Assembly (NCBI GenBank): GCA_018398815.1
Contig: CM031614.1
Location: forward strand, 50,876,671-50,940,670
Reading direction: 5' to 3'
DNA from: Conus ventricosus
Taxonomy: Eukaryota; Mollusca; Gastropoda; Neogastropoda; Conidae
DNA length: 64,000 bases
Both the position numbers and the translations under genes were made by a program. Below are positions 1 through 11,303 of this stretch, in pieces. The notes below the pieces were generated by a model. The model was not told the DNA's origin. It worked only from the letters and a program-made list of their open reading frames with translations, and made no database searches. Position 1 is the first letter of the stretch. The number at the start of each line of letters is the position of its first letter.

Positions 1-325
1 AATGTTACATAGAAAATCTTGCACACATATAAAATCCTAGCAGCATGTTTCGAAGAGATGATAAGTTTGGCCTGTGGTACGAATGACTTGTATACATATA
101 GCATGCACCAAAAAAAAAATGAAAGAATGAATAAAAAGACTGAGTGACTGATATGTGACTGAATGACTGGGGGGAATGATTGAATGTAACATTGCAGGCA
201 TCTTTTCAGTTGGCATTACCCAGGTAGGCAGTCCGTTATGTAAATGACAGCATGGATTATAAAGCACCTAGAGTTTGGTCCCTAAGGACATGCACTGTAT
301 AATAGTCTTAATAACAATGATAGAA
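1..325 (+). repeat. tRNA-derived SINE copy, 5' part outside the window
   Basis: This stretch aligns by eye with the SINE at about 13630-14110. Shared blocks include AAAATCTTGC, a TAGCATG block, GAGTGACTGATAT and a TA-rich 3' end. It lacks the tRNA-like head because the window starts inside it. It lies in an ADAR intron, in the same orientation as the gene. Confidence 0.55.
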
Positions 326-689
326 GGTCACAGGTGCGTGTGTGTGTGTTCAGAGGGAGGGAGAAGGGGGCGCACAAACATGAATATGAGTGAAAATGTG
401 AGAGATGGCAAACGTGTCATACTAAGGCATGCTGAACTCCAGCTGTATAAAATTTCAGCAGATTGATTTAAAAAAAAAATCATATTTGCATTTTTGCTGG
501 AGAAAAAAGATGCCACTTTTTTTGTTTGTTTTCTTGAAAAGAAACATTATCTTGAGGTGCGTTGTTAAGGAAGTGCCTTTTTGAGCATTTTAGTAAGGAA
601 TCCAATGCATGAAGTTATGATTGTAGTGAAAGAAAGGGAGTAGAGACAAATTCTTCTGCTGCTGCCCCACCCATTGGTTGTCCTATCAT

Positions 690-1987
690 GCAGACAGGTG
701 TCCTCTCTCACACACATGAGAGCAGTTGAACTGTCACATGCACAGTAGAGCAGTTATCTTTTCACATTGGTACAGATGTTCTGTCAGACACAGAAAAGGT
801 AATGTTTTATATCACACACAGTATTCCAATGGTCCTATAACACGCATGCAGAACAGGTGTTGTCCTGTCACTGTTACAGTTGCTATCCTGTCACACACAG
901 TAGTCTAAATGTTGTCCTGTCGCACATACTGTGACTCAGTTGTACAGTCGTCCTGTCCAGTGCTGACGAGTGCTGTGCTTTTGTCATAGCACGCTATGAT
1001 TTTGATGATATTGCTCCGCTACTACTCTTTGTAACAAAATGCCAATCGAAATACAAAAACAGAAAAATGATGTTAAAAAGCGTGGTGTTAGTTTAAACTG
1101 AACCAAGACAACGGATCTTTAGACTGTAGACTTATATTGTACAAAAATGACCACGTTTAGAGAGGGGAGGAAGAAACATCAGAAGAAAAATTCCTAAAAA
1201 CAATCGCGGTTCTGCCGTTATATTGATTGGTTTTATTGTCAACCATTTTGAATGTTTGTAGGTCAAGTCAAAATCACGCAATACCTAGCAAGATTTCCAT
1301 CTTCGTTGTTCACTCTCATGTTGAGCGCGACATGAAGTTCGACTGAAAGTGCTCTTATGATATCGCATATTAATGCCAAGCTTAAATTCAGATTGCTACT
1401 CTTTGTGCTTAGGAAGCCTTGGCAGTTTTGCTGGTCATACACAGTGGTATTGTCGTCCTTTCCACACAGCAGCACAGTTGTCCTGTCGCATTCATGATAA
1501 TACAATAGTCCTGTCACACACAGTACCTCAGCTTTTGCTCACTCATAGTAACACAGAAGTTCTGTCACACGTAGTAGTACCATAGTCCTGCCTCACACAG
1601 TGGCTGTTGTTCTGTCACAGGCATGACACAGTTATCAAGTTACACAGGGTATTACAGTTATCAAGTTATACACAGTATTACAGGTATCAAATTACACACA
1701 GTATTACAGTTACAAGTTACACACAGTTACTGTCCACACAGTAGCTCAGCTTTTGAGTTCTCACACACAGATACAGAATTCTGTCACACACAGTAGCACA
1801 GTTGTCCTGTCCAACACAGTGGTAAAGTTACCAAGTTACTCATAGTTACTGTCACACACAGAAGTGTTGTTGTTCTGTCTCGTATCGAGGCTGTTGTCCT
1901 GTCACACATAGTCGCACAGTTGACCTATCACACAAAGCAGTAGTACAGTCATCAAGTTACACACAGTGGCCGTCACACACAACAGAA
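690..1987 (+). repeat. Imperfect tandem repeat of CACACAGTA / GTTGTCCTGT units
   Basis: Degenerate units of about 20-45 bp repeat throughout, built on TCACACACAGTAG, CACAGTTGTCCTGT and TTATCAAGTTACACACAGT. Spacing is irregular, which suggests an old intronic minisatellite. Confidence 0.7.
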
Positions 1988-2260
1988 ACTGTTCCATCAC
2001 ACACAGGAGCACAGTTGACTTGTCACATACAGTAGTACGGTTATCAAGTTACACACAGTGGCTGTCACACACAGCAGCACTGTTCCATCACACACAGGAG
2101 CACAGTTGACTTGTCACATACAGTAGTACGGTTTATCAAGTTACACACAGTGGCTGTCACACACAGCAGCACTGTTCCATCACACACAGGAGCACAGTTG
2201 ACTTGTCACATACAGTAGTACGGTTATCAAGTGCCGCACAGTGGCTGTAGCACGCAGCAG
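1988..2260 (+). repeat. Three-copy 91-bp tandem repeat next to an ADAR splice acceptor
   Basis: Copies begin at 1988, 2079 and 2171 with ACTGTTCCATCACACACAGG. The first two are near-identical and the third diverges after about 70 bp. The array ends about 25 bp before the splice acceptor at 2285, inside the polypyrimidine/branch-point zone. It grew from the looser repeat just upstream. Confidence 0.85.
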
Positions 2261-2285
2261 TTCTACAGTGGTGTCCCCTGTGCAG

Positions 2286-2440
2286 GTTCTGTACCAGCAG
2301 CTGGAGAAGTACGAACCTGGCCAACCTCATGACCTCCTTGAACCGGGCAGTAGTGGCCGACTGAAGGTCAAGGATGGCATCACCTTTCACCTCTACATCT
2401 CCACGGCACCTTGCGGAGATGGTGCTCTCTTTTCTCCCAG
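2286..2440 (+). CDS. ADAR: ADAR1-type RNA adenosine deaminase, deaminase-domain exon with zinc-binding PCGDG
   Basis: This is the first visible exon of a double-stranded-RNA-specific adenosine deaminase, the nuclear/cytoplasmic enzyme that converts A to I in duplex RNA. The exon is in phase 0, follows TGCAG and ends before GTGAG. It encodes about 51 residues, opening VLYQQLEKY and containing FHLYISTAPCGDGALF. That block is the signature of the deaminase active site; the cysteine of PCGD is a zinc ligand. The exact STAPCGDGALF form is much closer to ADAR1 than to ADAR2 or ADAT1. The catalytic HAE exon lies upstream of the window. It joins cleanly (AG+G gives Arg) to the exon at 3122. What is visible is part of the deaminase domain only, so the number of dsRNA-binding or Z-alpha domains is unknown. 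Confidence 0.93.
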
Positions 2441-3121
2441 GTGAGAAGTGGCTGTTTGATAAAGCATGCTTTTTGTTTGCTGGGGTTTTTTTTACTGTTC
2501 ACTCCATGGCGTAGCCAAAAAAAAAAGAGTCTGTTTCCCTTTTCTTGTACATGTATAGATATATTGATGTTAATGGAGCCTGCCAGTATATACCTCTGTC
2601 CTTTGGGAATGGGGATCTTTGTCTGCTTCATGTATGAGATGGATCATCTTACCGGCTTGACCATGTGTGTTGTGCATAAGTTTTCCATTTTACAAAGGTT
2701 CTTTACTTGAAGCATTTTCATTTTCTGTGCTTAAAGACAAGAATGGTTCTTTAACTTTCTTGTGTTCAGGAAATATATAATATATATACTTTTTACTTGT
2801 CTCTTTTCTTGTCAAGGTCAAACTCTTGCCTGTGTATATTCACTTAAACATAGGCTTAGATTTTTCTTTAATGTGGATTGCAGCGATGTGACTGACATAT
2901 AATCTTTTAGTATATAGTTTTTATGATCATCCTTTAAGGAGATTCCCAAATAAAAAAGAAAGAAAAAAAGGAAAATTCATATTTCCTTCTATTAGTGTTT
3001 CTCTTTGCTTTGAAGCTTGCAAGGTAATGTGCCTTTTTTTTCTACCTTTGATCTGTTAGTGATGATGATGATGATGATGATGATGGCGATGACAGTTCTT
3101 GTAACAATATAATGTCTGCAG
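2441..3121 (+). other. ADAR intron
   Basis: GT-AG intron of 681 bp with donor CAG/GTGAG and acceptor TCTGCAG. It contains an (ATG/GAT)n run near 3057-3086 and poly-T stretches. No gene is seen in it. Confidence 0.85.
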
Positions 3122-3228
3122 GATGTGGAATCTAACTCTGCAAAAACTGACTGACGTAGAGAGAAGAGAGCATCATCCAACGTTTACCAGCAATGTGCAA
3201 GGTCTGCTTCGAACCAAGATGGAAGGAG
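3122..3228 (+). CDS. ADAR: ADAR exon, deaminase domain (HHPTFTSNVQGLLRTK segment)
   Basis: After the split Arg codon the frame reads MWNLTLQKLTDVERRE and then HHPTFTSNVQGLLRTKMEG. This is the segment linking the PCGDG block to the EGTIPV block in ADAR1 proteins, and the LRTK motif is conserved. The acceptor is TCTGCAG. The best GT donor is GGAG/GTGGTT, which leaves one base of a codon (phase 1). That phase does not match the frame at the start of the next exon; see the entry at 3627. The upstream part of this exon has little conserved sequence, as expected for this loop. Confidence 0.85.
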
Positions 3229-3626
3229 GTGGTTCCTTGGGTTGGGTTGTGTATCTTTCTTGGCTCATCTTTTTCACTTTTTGACTGTGGGAAATACATT
3301 GAATTCATGTTTGATATGTGTTTGTATTTTTTTCCTCTGTTTATATCGATGTTTTCATGGGCTGTGACATGTTTTTACAGTGAAATTCACAAGAGACCCA
3401 AATACAGTGGAATTATTCCTGATATATCCTGATTTTTTTTATTTTATTATTTTTTTTTTTTAGCCATTTTCTTCTCGGTAGTAAAACGTGTCGCACAGAG
3501 TTCCATAGAAGGATGTCTATAGTTGCATGCGTGGTATGATTATAATAGGGAAAGGTAATATTGTATAGTAGGTAGGTCAGGAGGCCTTGTTAAAAAAAAT
3601 CTGATGTATGTATGTGTTTTTGTCAG
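3229..3626 (+). other. ADAR intron
   Basis: Short T-rich intron of about 398 bp ending TTTTTGTCAG. No other feature is seen. The donor coordinate is the best GT but gives an inconsistent phase. Confidence 0.7.
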
Positions 3627-3809
3627 TGAGGGAACAATTCCTGTAGACACCAAAGACATAACCATGCAGACGTGGGATGGGTGGTCAGGGCGAGCGACTC
3701 CGCACCATGTCCTGCACCGATAAGATCTGCCGGTGGAACGTTCTCGGTCTTCAGGGGGCGCTGCTGTCACATTTTGTGGAGCCTGTCTATCTGGACTCTT
3801 TGACGCTGG
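3627..3809 (+). CDS. ADAR: ADAR exon (EGTIPV...GERLRTMSC) with apparent frame breaks
   Basis: The first half reads [18 protein letters not shown] in one frame. From about 3684 the homology moves to another frame and reads [16 protein letters not shown], then [22 protein letters not shown](S/T)DK is the conserved motif that supplies a second zinc-ligand cysteine and inositol-phosphate contacts in ADARs. Two bases appear to be missing between TGGGATGG and CAGGGCGAG. One base also appears to be missing at the 5' junction, because donor phase 1 plus this acceptor would put the EGTIPV block out of frame. The total shortfall of three bases, all in G-rich runs, fits residual assembly error better than gene death, since the flanking exons are clean. 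A pseudogene remains possible. The donor is CTGG/GTAATT, phase 1. Confidence 0.8.
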
Positions 3810-3852
3810 GTAATTATTGTCGACTTGTATTTCATTTACTGTTGTTAAGCAT

Positions 3853-3883
<31 letters not shown>

Positions 3884-6335
3884 TGTGTGTGTTTTTCAGC
3901 TGACAGGTTTCACGTTCACCTGCAGATCTCTGTGCAGTCATAGCTGGGTAGAACCCTAGATAGAAAAGAAAGCAGAAAACCAGTCGTAAGGGAGTGACTG
4001 CAGTATATGCTTTCCACATAGAGAGTTGCCCATGTTTTATGGAAATTGTTGTGATGAGATAGTGAATCAAGAGTCTAGAGTACGAAAGCAGTACAGTACA
4101 GCAGCCTGTGTTGATTGAAGATCTTGTAACCTTCTATGATTCTGCCCCAAGTTGACTCAAAACCGTCGTGGTAAAGTTCAAACTTCAGTCCGTCCTTTTG
4201 TACACAGCGATGTGCCAAAGCGTAAACATCAGTGGGAGGCTGTAGCCAATGGAAGCTGCACAGGCCATTTGCTTGACCAGTCAGTTGTTTGCAGGTGTTG
4301 TTTTTCCCAGTAGATCAGAAACTAGTTTTCTCTGTGATACATGTTTGAACCAAATCAAAATTTTGCACTTTCCCATCATGGCAGAGCGAAGGGCTGTTCT
4401 CATTATGAAAAATAATTTCACTTGAGATGGAGAATGATTAGACATTGAACATGTTTATGTTGGTAAGGGGAGATCACTGGAAAAGTCATCGAATCCTTCC
4501 CAGTGCGTTTGAACATATATCTTTCGTACTATTTAGAATTTAGTGACATAGCAGGGAAAATTTGCAGAAAGTAACATGAATGATCAGTCTGTGCTTGAAT
4601 TTTAAAAGAACATACAATTGATCCAAACATAATAAACTTTTAATCAGGTATAATTTGTATGCATTTGTCACTTCGTGTAACAAACTAAAAACAACCCCCC
4701 TGTTCTATCCTGATGTATTCCACAGTACTTTCAGTATGTTTGCCATTGATTGTGCTTTGGGCTGCAGTGGAAACACTGGAAGTACAGCAAAGGTGGGTCA
4801 CATCCTCTTCCTGGAGATGGCTTTGTGGCTTGGAATTGGACGAACCCCATAGGTCTCTGTGTCGGGGTCCAGTTAACTCTAGAACATGTGTTGCCAGTGG
4901 GGTCTATAGTCGGATCATGAATTCATAGAGAACTGAACTTGTATGGTATCATGAGCGTCAGCACTCTTATTGATCAGAATTTGGGGATGGGGGGTAGGTG
5001 GTGGTAGTGGGTGGAGGGAGGGGTAAGTGCAACAGAACTGTCCTATTTTACATTGCTCTTGATAAAAGAATAAGAAAGATTTGGATTCCCAGAAAGTCTT
5101 TCTTCGCGTTTTCTGAACAACCATAAGTCTGATTTTTCCCATTCTATTAAAAAAAGACAAAAACAAAAACAAAAAAAAACAGGGGGGGGTGGGGGGGGGG
5201 GGGGGGGGGGGGGGGGGGGTGTAAGCTCTCCTACTGTATCAAAAGAGAAATTTTGTGAGAATTTTTTTTCAGCACATCCATCAGATTGATGGAGCAATTT
5301 GTCATGGCATTGGTAGCTGTGGATTCAGGAGAAACTAAAATCTACTGTTTCTTCGTCCCCCCCCCCCCCCCCCCCCCCCCCTTTCCCATCCCCCTCCTTC
5401 CCATCTCATCCTCTCCTACATGATTGGAAGAGATGGATACACGAAGGTAGTACTGGAGGGTTGTCTCCAGTCAGTTTCTTGAAAGAGCAGACAGGCTTAC
5501 CGCCCGCCAGAGTAAATCACGCTGTTGGTATACAACATGTACATCAGTTCATAGCTGTTCGCGAGTTCATGCTCTGAAAAGCTTCGAAGGTTTTGGACAG
5601 TATAGTATAAGTTTTCTTTGTCTTTTTTTTTTTTGGGGGGGGGGGGGGGGGGGGCATTACTTAATGTGTGCCCATGACATCATATAGACTTTGGACTTGG
5701 AACAACTGGTCCTTAGGAACGTCAGTTCAGTTGGACGTTAGTGTCACTATTCACCTGTATTGTGCATAAATACTTGAAGTAATTCAAAATCTGTGGCTGA
5801 AAAAAAATGATCTTTCAAAATCTTCCCGTTTGTAAAACTGAAGATTCATTTTTTTGCAGTGTCCAGTCAGCAGTTTCTAATTTCCCTGTAACCCTCTCCA
5901 TTTCTGCTTCCCTCCCCCCACCTGCTCGTCCCTCCCCCCCCCCCCCCCCCCCCCCCCCCCATCCCCCTTACGCCACACTCTTATTCCCCACTTTCGGGTC
6001 AATTTCTTTATCAAAATATCTCGTTTCCTTTTTGTTGTGTTTTTTGTCATATTGGTAATATTTGATCCGATTCTTGTACAACAAAAACATTCAAATTCAG
6101 TCAGTGTCAAAACTTGTTAACGTAGACGATGGCCCTGAATAAATCAACCAGCCAACCACCGTGTTCTTTATTCTCAGCATTTTCTCCCATCGAGCTTTGA
6201 ATCGAATCGGCTGTTTTGTTTGTCAGTTGGCCAGTCTTCCTTGAAAACGGGTTAAAATAAACCGAAACATTGCAGTTACCTCACGGGTGTTTTGCGGCTT
6301 CAGTTTTTCATCTTCTCAACATCTCCTCACCTCAG
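3810..6335 (+). other. ADAR intron with complementary poly-G and poly-C tracts
   Basis: 2.5-kb intron ending CCTCACCTCAG. It contains a (GT)n run at about 3856-3890, poly-G tracts at 5182-5219 and 5635-5654, and poly-C tracts at 5357-5381 and 5934-5960. Apart from these I see no coding sequence. Proline- or glycine-rich open frames here are only translations of the homopolymers. Confidence 0.8.
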
Positions 6336-6576
6336 GTTTCCTCTACGACCATGGGCACCTGTCGCGGGCGGTGTGCTGTCGCCTGGCCAAGGAGGACCCC
6401 CAGCTGGCCCCCGACTTGCCCCAAGGCTTCCGCCTCAACCACCCGTGGCTGGGCCGGGTCACGGCCTGCCAGCCGCTGAGGGAGACTCAGAAGACCAAGG
6501 CTTTCAGCATCAACTGGACCGTCGGTGACCAGAAAGCTGAGGTTCTGGACGGCACGCTCGGTCACTGCTACACTGC
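6336..6576 (+). CDS. ADAR: ADAR exon, deaminase domain (GHLSRAVCCR)
   Basis: The exon completes the glycine codon and reads FLYDHGHLSRAVCCRLAKE, then HPWLGRV, KTKAFSINWTVGD and EVLDGTLGHC. GHLSRAVCCR corresponds to GHLTRAICCR of ADAR1, and the (S/T)xNW plus E(I/V)LDGT blocks are the usual downstream landmarks of the deaminase core. About 80 residues are open with no break. Coding GC content is high compared with the AT-rich introns. The donor is ACTGC/GTGAGT, and the split codon gives Ala with the next exon. On the + strand the exon is preceded by a good pyrimidine tract. Confidence 0.93.
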
Positions 6577-7272
6577 GTGAGTGGGGTAGTTGTTGAGGTG
6601 GTGTGTGGGGGTGTGAGTGGGTGGGTGGATGGGTGTGTATGTGTGTGAAGATATGGGTGGGTTTTATTCAGTGATGTTTCTGTTCTTTTCACTCTGACCT
6701 TTGTGAGGGGGGGAAACAATGGGTTTTCTGTATTTTTGAGTGTAGTAGGGTAAAAAGAGACTGAAGCAGGATGCAGCTTTACCAAAAGCAAGCCAAAATA
6801 CAGATAACATGAAAACAGTTTGTAAAAGTAATGCTTAAAGCACAGTGTGAAACAAACATATTTTTGGGGGTGAGTATATCTTCTTCAGACATTACAAAGG
6901 GAAAATAATAAACACGCAAAAACAAAGTGCAAAGTAATGCTTATTTAATACAATGTCAGCTCCAATTTTGGGAGCAATTGTTTTATGCCTTTTTAATGTT
7001 CAGTTCTTAGTATTATATTAAGAAGACGTATTTGTAAAAAAAAAATTACCAGCTTGTTTCATATTGGCTATTAAATAAGTGTCACTGTGCACCTTGTTCT
7101 TGTGTGTTGGTTTGTATTTTGGCCTCAGTGATGATTTACGTTTTTGTTTCTTTCTTTGTATGATTTTATTTTTTGTATTCGATTCCATTTGAGTAAGAAA
7201 ATTCTGGTATTCTAAAAACATTTGTGCACAAAGAATTACTACAGCAGCTTCACCATTTTTGTTGGTTCACAG
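6577..7272 (+). other. ADAR intron
   Basis: 696-bp GT-AG intron ending TTGGTTCACAG. It starts with a (GTGTGGG)-like G/T-rich stretch and is otherwise AT-rich. Nothing else is seen in it. Confidence 0.85.
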
Positions 7273-7501
7273 GGTAGAAAAGCGTCTGTGCTCTCGCCTG
7301 GCCAAGCGGAGTCTGTACGACAGTTTCAAGGCGGTGGCGCAACACCTTGGACGCACTGATCTGCTCCAGGCACCCACCTACCACCACAACAAGGCGGCCG
7401 CTTGGTCGTTCCAGGAGGCCAAGGCGGCCATGATCAAGAAGTTCCAGCAGATGGGGTGCGGCTGGGTGAAGAAGCCTGTGGAGGAGGAGATGTTTTCTTA
7501 G
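7273..7501 (+). CDS. ADAR: ADAR terminal coding exon
   Basis: The exon reads VEKRLCSRLAKRSLYDSFKAV, with WSFQEAKAAMIKKFQQMGCG and WVKKPVEEEMFS before a TAG stop at 7499-7501. This is the C-terminal helix bundle of the ADAR deaminase domain (compare the Y..AK..A...F...G.G.W..KP..E pattern of ADAR1). The gene stops a few residues after the KP..E motif, as expected for the family, so the C-terminus is complete. Confidence 0.93.
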
Positions 7502-8066
7502 GGAGGAATCCAGTCCATCAGCTGTACTACTTGCACACAGAGCCCTCGGATACCCCTGCCTTCCCTTGATAAAACCTGTGTCCCTAGTTCTTGGCGTTAC
7601 ATTGCTGAAAGCCGTGTCCTGTTCCCTTGGCATTGTCAGCAGTCGGCTGTTGAAAGTTATGCCTGTGGTCTTTCGAGTTTATCACAAGAAGGCTCCAAAC
7701 GCTTTGTCCTCAGCTTCTGGTCTTTTCTGAGAGGAATCATCGATAGTTTAGCGTCCAGCCTTGGGTGCTTTTGTCCAGGGTACATCAGTCACTTTAGCTT
7801 GCAGCTTTTTTCTCAATGGCAAGAGAAAGCACTTCTAGCATGTAATTTTTTCTGCATGGAATTGTTGAAAACTCTACTGTTTTATAAAACGATGGGAATA
7901 ATTCAACTATTCAAACGAAATAAAGCAACATTATTGCTTAAAAGTCAAAACCGGTCATTTAAAAAATTGCACTGTCCTAAACAATTACTATTTTCTGTAT
8001 AAAGCAGTGATATGTTTCAAGCATGACATAGTTGGTAAAATGCAAATAAATAACTTTGCTTGCATG
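7502..8066 (+). other. Probable ADAR 3' untranslated region
   Basis: Non-coding DNA after the ADAR stop. Candidate AATAAA polyadenylation signals are at 7919-7924 and 8045-8050, the latter followed by T/G-rich sequence. The end point is a guess without transcript data. Confidence 0.45.
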
Positions 8067-10620
8067 TGACAAACCAAAATTCTTACTCGAAGCTCAGTTT
8101 TGAAAGGGATATTGGGTTTTACAAAGCAAGTCGTTCACAAAAAAAAAAAAGAAGCCAGGTTTGTTGAAGTGTGAATCACAGTCTGCAGATAGTTCAGCTT
8201 CACAGGCTGTGAGTCTGAAGTAAGGAAAAAACAAACTAACAAACAAATCAGTGAATAAACAAAGGAAGATTTTTCAAATATTGATTTAAAAGGAGTGAAA
8301 TAATACACATCACTGATGATGATAAAGTTTTATTGACAGCGAGACTTGTCGCTGAACTGAAACTGGTCTATCAGCAGTGCTGCCACTTGCACTGCTGACG
8401 TTTTTCATTTTGAATTAATTTTAAACCACCGAAGTTACAAGATACAGTCCATTGAATCAAACAGAATTTACATCTGAAATACTTTTTCAAAGTTCATTTG
8501 CCGTTTTTGAATTTATTTCACAAGAATTGGAGAAATCAATGAATCGATGTAGGTTCGGCAGTTCCAGCCTTCGTCTGCGTTCAAAACTCGACCAACACTA
8601 TGATCCAAAATGACTGTAGACAATTGCGAAATTTCTCTCTGAAATATCCAGTTGAACACAATAATTCTCTTTTTTCAGTGTTTTCAGGTTAATCATGGTT
8701 GATCTTCATTTTAAGATTCAAATTGATATGGCTTTGTCATAAACTTCAAGTGGGCAACTGACCAACATTTTGAACTCGATCAAAAAGGTTTTTAGGATGT
8801 CGATTTCCAAAACTTGTTTGTGCATAATAGATAGTAAATCTGTATCTATACAATAAAATGCATACAGATTATACCTACAGGCTTCAGTTTCCAGACAGGA
8901 ACTGAATTTTGTTGATGTAAATTTCAAACACTTGATCAAAATTTTGTCGGTAAAAAATCTTAACATTCTTGTTTTAGGATAGAATGATCCTGCATCAGAA
9001 ATTATAATACATTTGCTTTGAGTTTTCAGTCGCATGTTCTGAACTGTATTTCTGTGTGCACTAACAATCCTCAGTGTATGCTTGGACGCTTTTTTCATGA
9101 ACAAAATTAAGGTTAACTAACCTATATGGCACATATTGTTGAACAATATTGAATACAGTTAGCATTAACTAACCAATATGACACATACTGTTGGCTAAAC
9201 TCTTATTGTGCTTGTACTCTGTGCTTTGATGCTTAGGCCGTTGTATATAGTGTGGCTGGCTGGCTGCTATTTCTGGTTCCTCTCTATACTGAAGCTGATT
9301 AGTCCTGGGGCATAGGTTTCTAGAATGGCCGACACGATGCTGGCAGCTCTCCTCTGCAATGGGAGCAGTCGACCTGTGTGCAAGTAGAATAGCTGAATGT
9401 TTGGATTCTGACCAAAGAAAAACGTCTTTGGTGTGCTCGAACCAAAGAAAACGAAGAACCTCTATACACAGAAGTGGGTGGTCAGACCACCTAAAAAAAA
9501 ATTTAAAAAAAGACTTCACTAAATCTAAAAAAGAAGTAAATAGACCATAAACCAGTGGTGGTTGATGGGAGAGGGAAAAAGCACAGTGGTCGAGTCAAAG
9601 AAAGGAATAAAGTGTGAGAGGTATCCGGTTGAGAATGTGGTTTGATGTTACGTCATAGAGGTGCCAACCCTCACATTTTAACCGTTTTAATGTCTGCTCA
9701 ACGGAATTATGTATGGCTGACCCAAAGATGTCCTGCAATGAGGCCAGAAAAAAAAGTTTGCTCTGTACATACGGCAAGTCTGTCTTCAGAGAGAGCATCC
9801 AGATTTCAGAGAGGCATGTTGTGATGAGAGTTCCATGATATAACTTACTTGTCGCAACTTGCTTGTATGAAATATGGGCTGTTCTCCCAGGAGAGAGCCA
9901 GCTGCCACAGTATAGAGCCACCCCTTATTCCCTGTGCGTGTGTGTATATTGCTCCATACTTGTAAATGTCTGTGTTTGTGTGGGTATGTAGATCTTCTTG
10001 TATGTCACGAATTAGGCAGAACTGGCGACTTCCTGTATTTTAAGTTGCTTCTGGCTTTTGATGATGCAGCCAAGAATTGTTCTGTCAAACCGTAATTTGG
10101 GACTGACAAGTTTTCCATGTCGTGCTTTGAAATGTTAAAGGGTTGGCACCTCGGACCTGCATTAGTAGGTTGCACGTCTCTTCATGAGCCCAGTAGCAGG
10201 CGGGGAAGGAAAGAACTCGGTGAAGAAAAGAGTGGAAACTGGATTCAGTGGTTCATGAATGTTCTTTTTCCATTTTTTGTTTTTTTTAAATAAGTGTGTT
10301 GATTCCGTCAGCTTTTGAGTGAAAGAAAGTAACAGTCAAACAGCGTGGAGATTTATTTCTTTATAGTGTGTGTGTGCATGTGCGAGTGTGTGCACGTGCC
10401 AATCATTTGGGAGCAGAATCATTTTGCTACTGTCAGAAATAACCCGTGATAGTTCACCTATGTACATTTCAGGCAAATTTTTGGATGTATATGGAGGGTA
10501 CTCTCCTGCTCTACCCCAACAAAATATGATTGAGTGCGTGCATGCATACATGTGCACACATGCGCTAAGTGAGTGACTGTGAGGTATGTCCGGCGTGGCG
10601 TTTTTTTTTATTCATTTATT
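8067..10620. other. Intergenic DNA, no gene seen
   Basis: AT-rich unique-looking sequence. Short open frames on both strands lack codon-like composition or recognisable motifs. A partial direct repeat around TTAACTAACCtATATGgCACATA occurs twice near 9110 and 9165. Confidence 0.55.
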
Positions 10621-10820
10621 TTTTTAACTTTATTTGATTAAGGAAGAAAAGAAAAAAACTTTTTTTCCTTTACTTTATTTGATTGAGGAAGAAAAAAAAA
10701 AACTTTCCTTGATTGAGGAAGAAAAGAAAAAAACTTTTTTTTTCCCTTTACTTTGATTGAGGAAGAAAAAGAAAACCTTTTTCTTTCCTTTATTTGATTA
10801 TGGAAGAAAAGAAAAAGGAG
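10621..10820 (+). repeat. Tandem repeat of about 45 bp, A/T-rich
   Basis: Four to five imperfect copies of a unit built from TTTGATTGAGGAAGAAAA, an A-run, and CTTTTTTTCCTTTACTTTA. Unit length varies with homopolymer length. The A-run and T-run within each unit can fold back on each other. Confidence 0.8.
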
Positions 10821-11195
10821 CAGAGAGGAACATTTTTGGAGGGTAATGTAAGATGCTGGTTATGAATATACATACTGCCGGACAGCTATGGCAGACTTGT
10901 GCAACATTTTCAGACCTCAAAATTTTGCCCTCATCATTTATTCCATTTTATCAAAGTTTTCCTAAAATGTTTGGTTTTCTACCACTCCATCCCCCTCTTC
11001 CCTCCCCCATCCCCATGCCATTTTTGTCCTTTTTTCCTATTTCTTGATTTCTTAAGGTTCTTTTGCACTTAAATTCTGAACGTTCTTTTGTGCATAAGCA
11101 TTTGTTTTTAAATTGTAATATTAACATATTTTTTTTCTTATTTTCAGTTAGTTTTCAGATGTCTTTTTGTCAAATTCATATATTTTTTTGTTCAT

Positions 11196-11303
11196 TGTTC
11201 AAATAAAACACTTTTGCACTGTGTCAAAAATACAGACATGTTTTCATGCTGTTCAAATAAAACACTTTTGCACTGTGTGAAAAATGCAGACATGTTTTCA
11301 TGC
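11196..11303 (+). repeat. 54-bp tandem duplication
   Basis: Two adjacent copies (11196-11249, 11250-11303) of TGTTCAAATAAAACACTT through CATGTTTTCATGC, with only two differences (C/G and A/G). This is a recent local duplication. Confidence 0.9.

Larger units (their letters stand above)
326..2285 (+). other. ADAR intron upstream of the first visible exon
   Basis: No exon is seen here. In particular, the exon that should encode the catalytic His-Ala-Glu site of the deaminase is absent, so it and the RNA-binding and Z-DNA-binding domains must lie before base 1. The stretch is mostly low-complexity sequence built from CACACAGTA-type units. Confidence 0.6.

Noticed and set aside
5043..6110. Proline- or glycine-rich open frames on both strands
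   Set aside because: They are translations of poly-G/poly-C homopolymers inside an ADAR intron.
2286..7501. ADAR called as a plain pseudogene
   Set aside because: Four of five exons are clean, splice sites are canonical and the stop is at the family position; only one G-rich exon is inconsistent, so error is at least as likely.
2286..7501. Assignment to ADAT1 or ADAR2 instead of ADAR1
   Set aside because: STAPCGDGALF, GHLSRAVCCR and the short C-terminus match ADAR1 far better.
9595..9921. 108-codon - strand open frame
   Set aside because: No recognisable motif, no codon-like composition and no splice or homology support.
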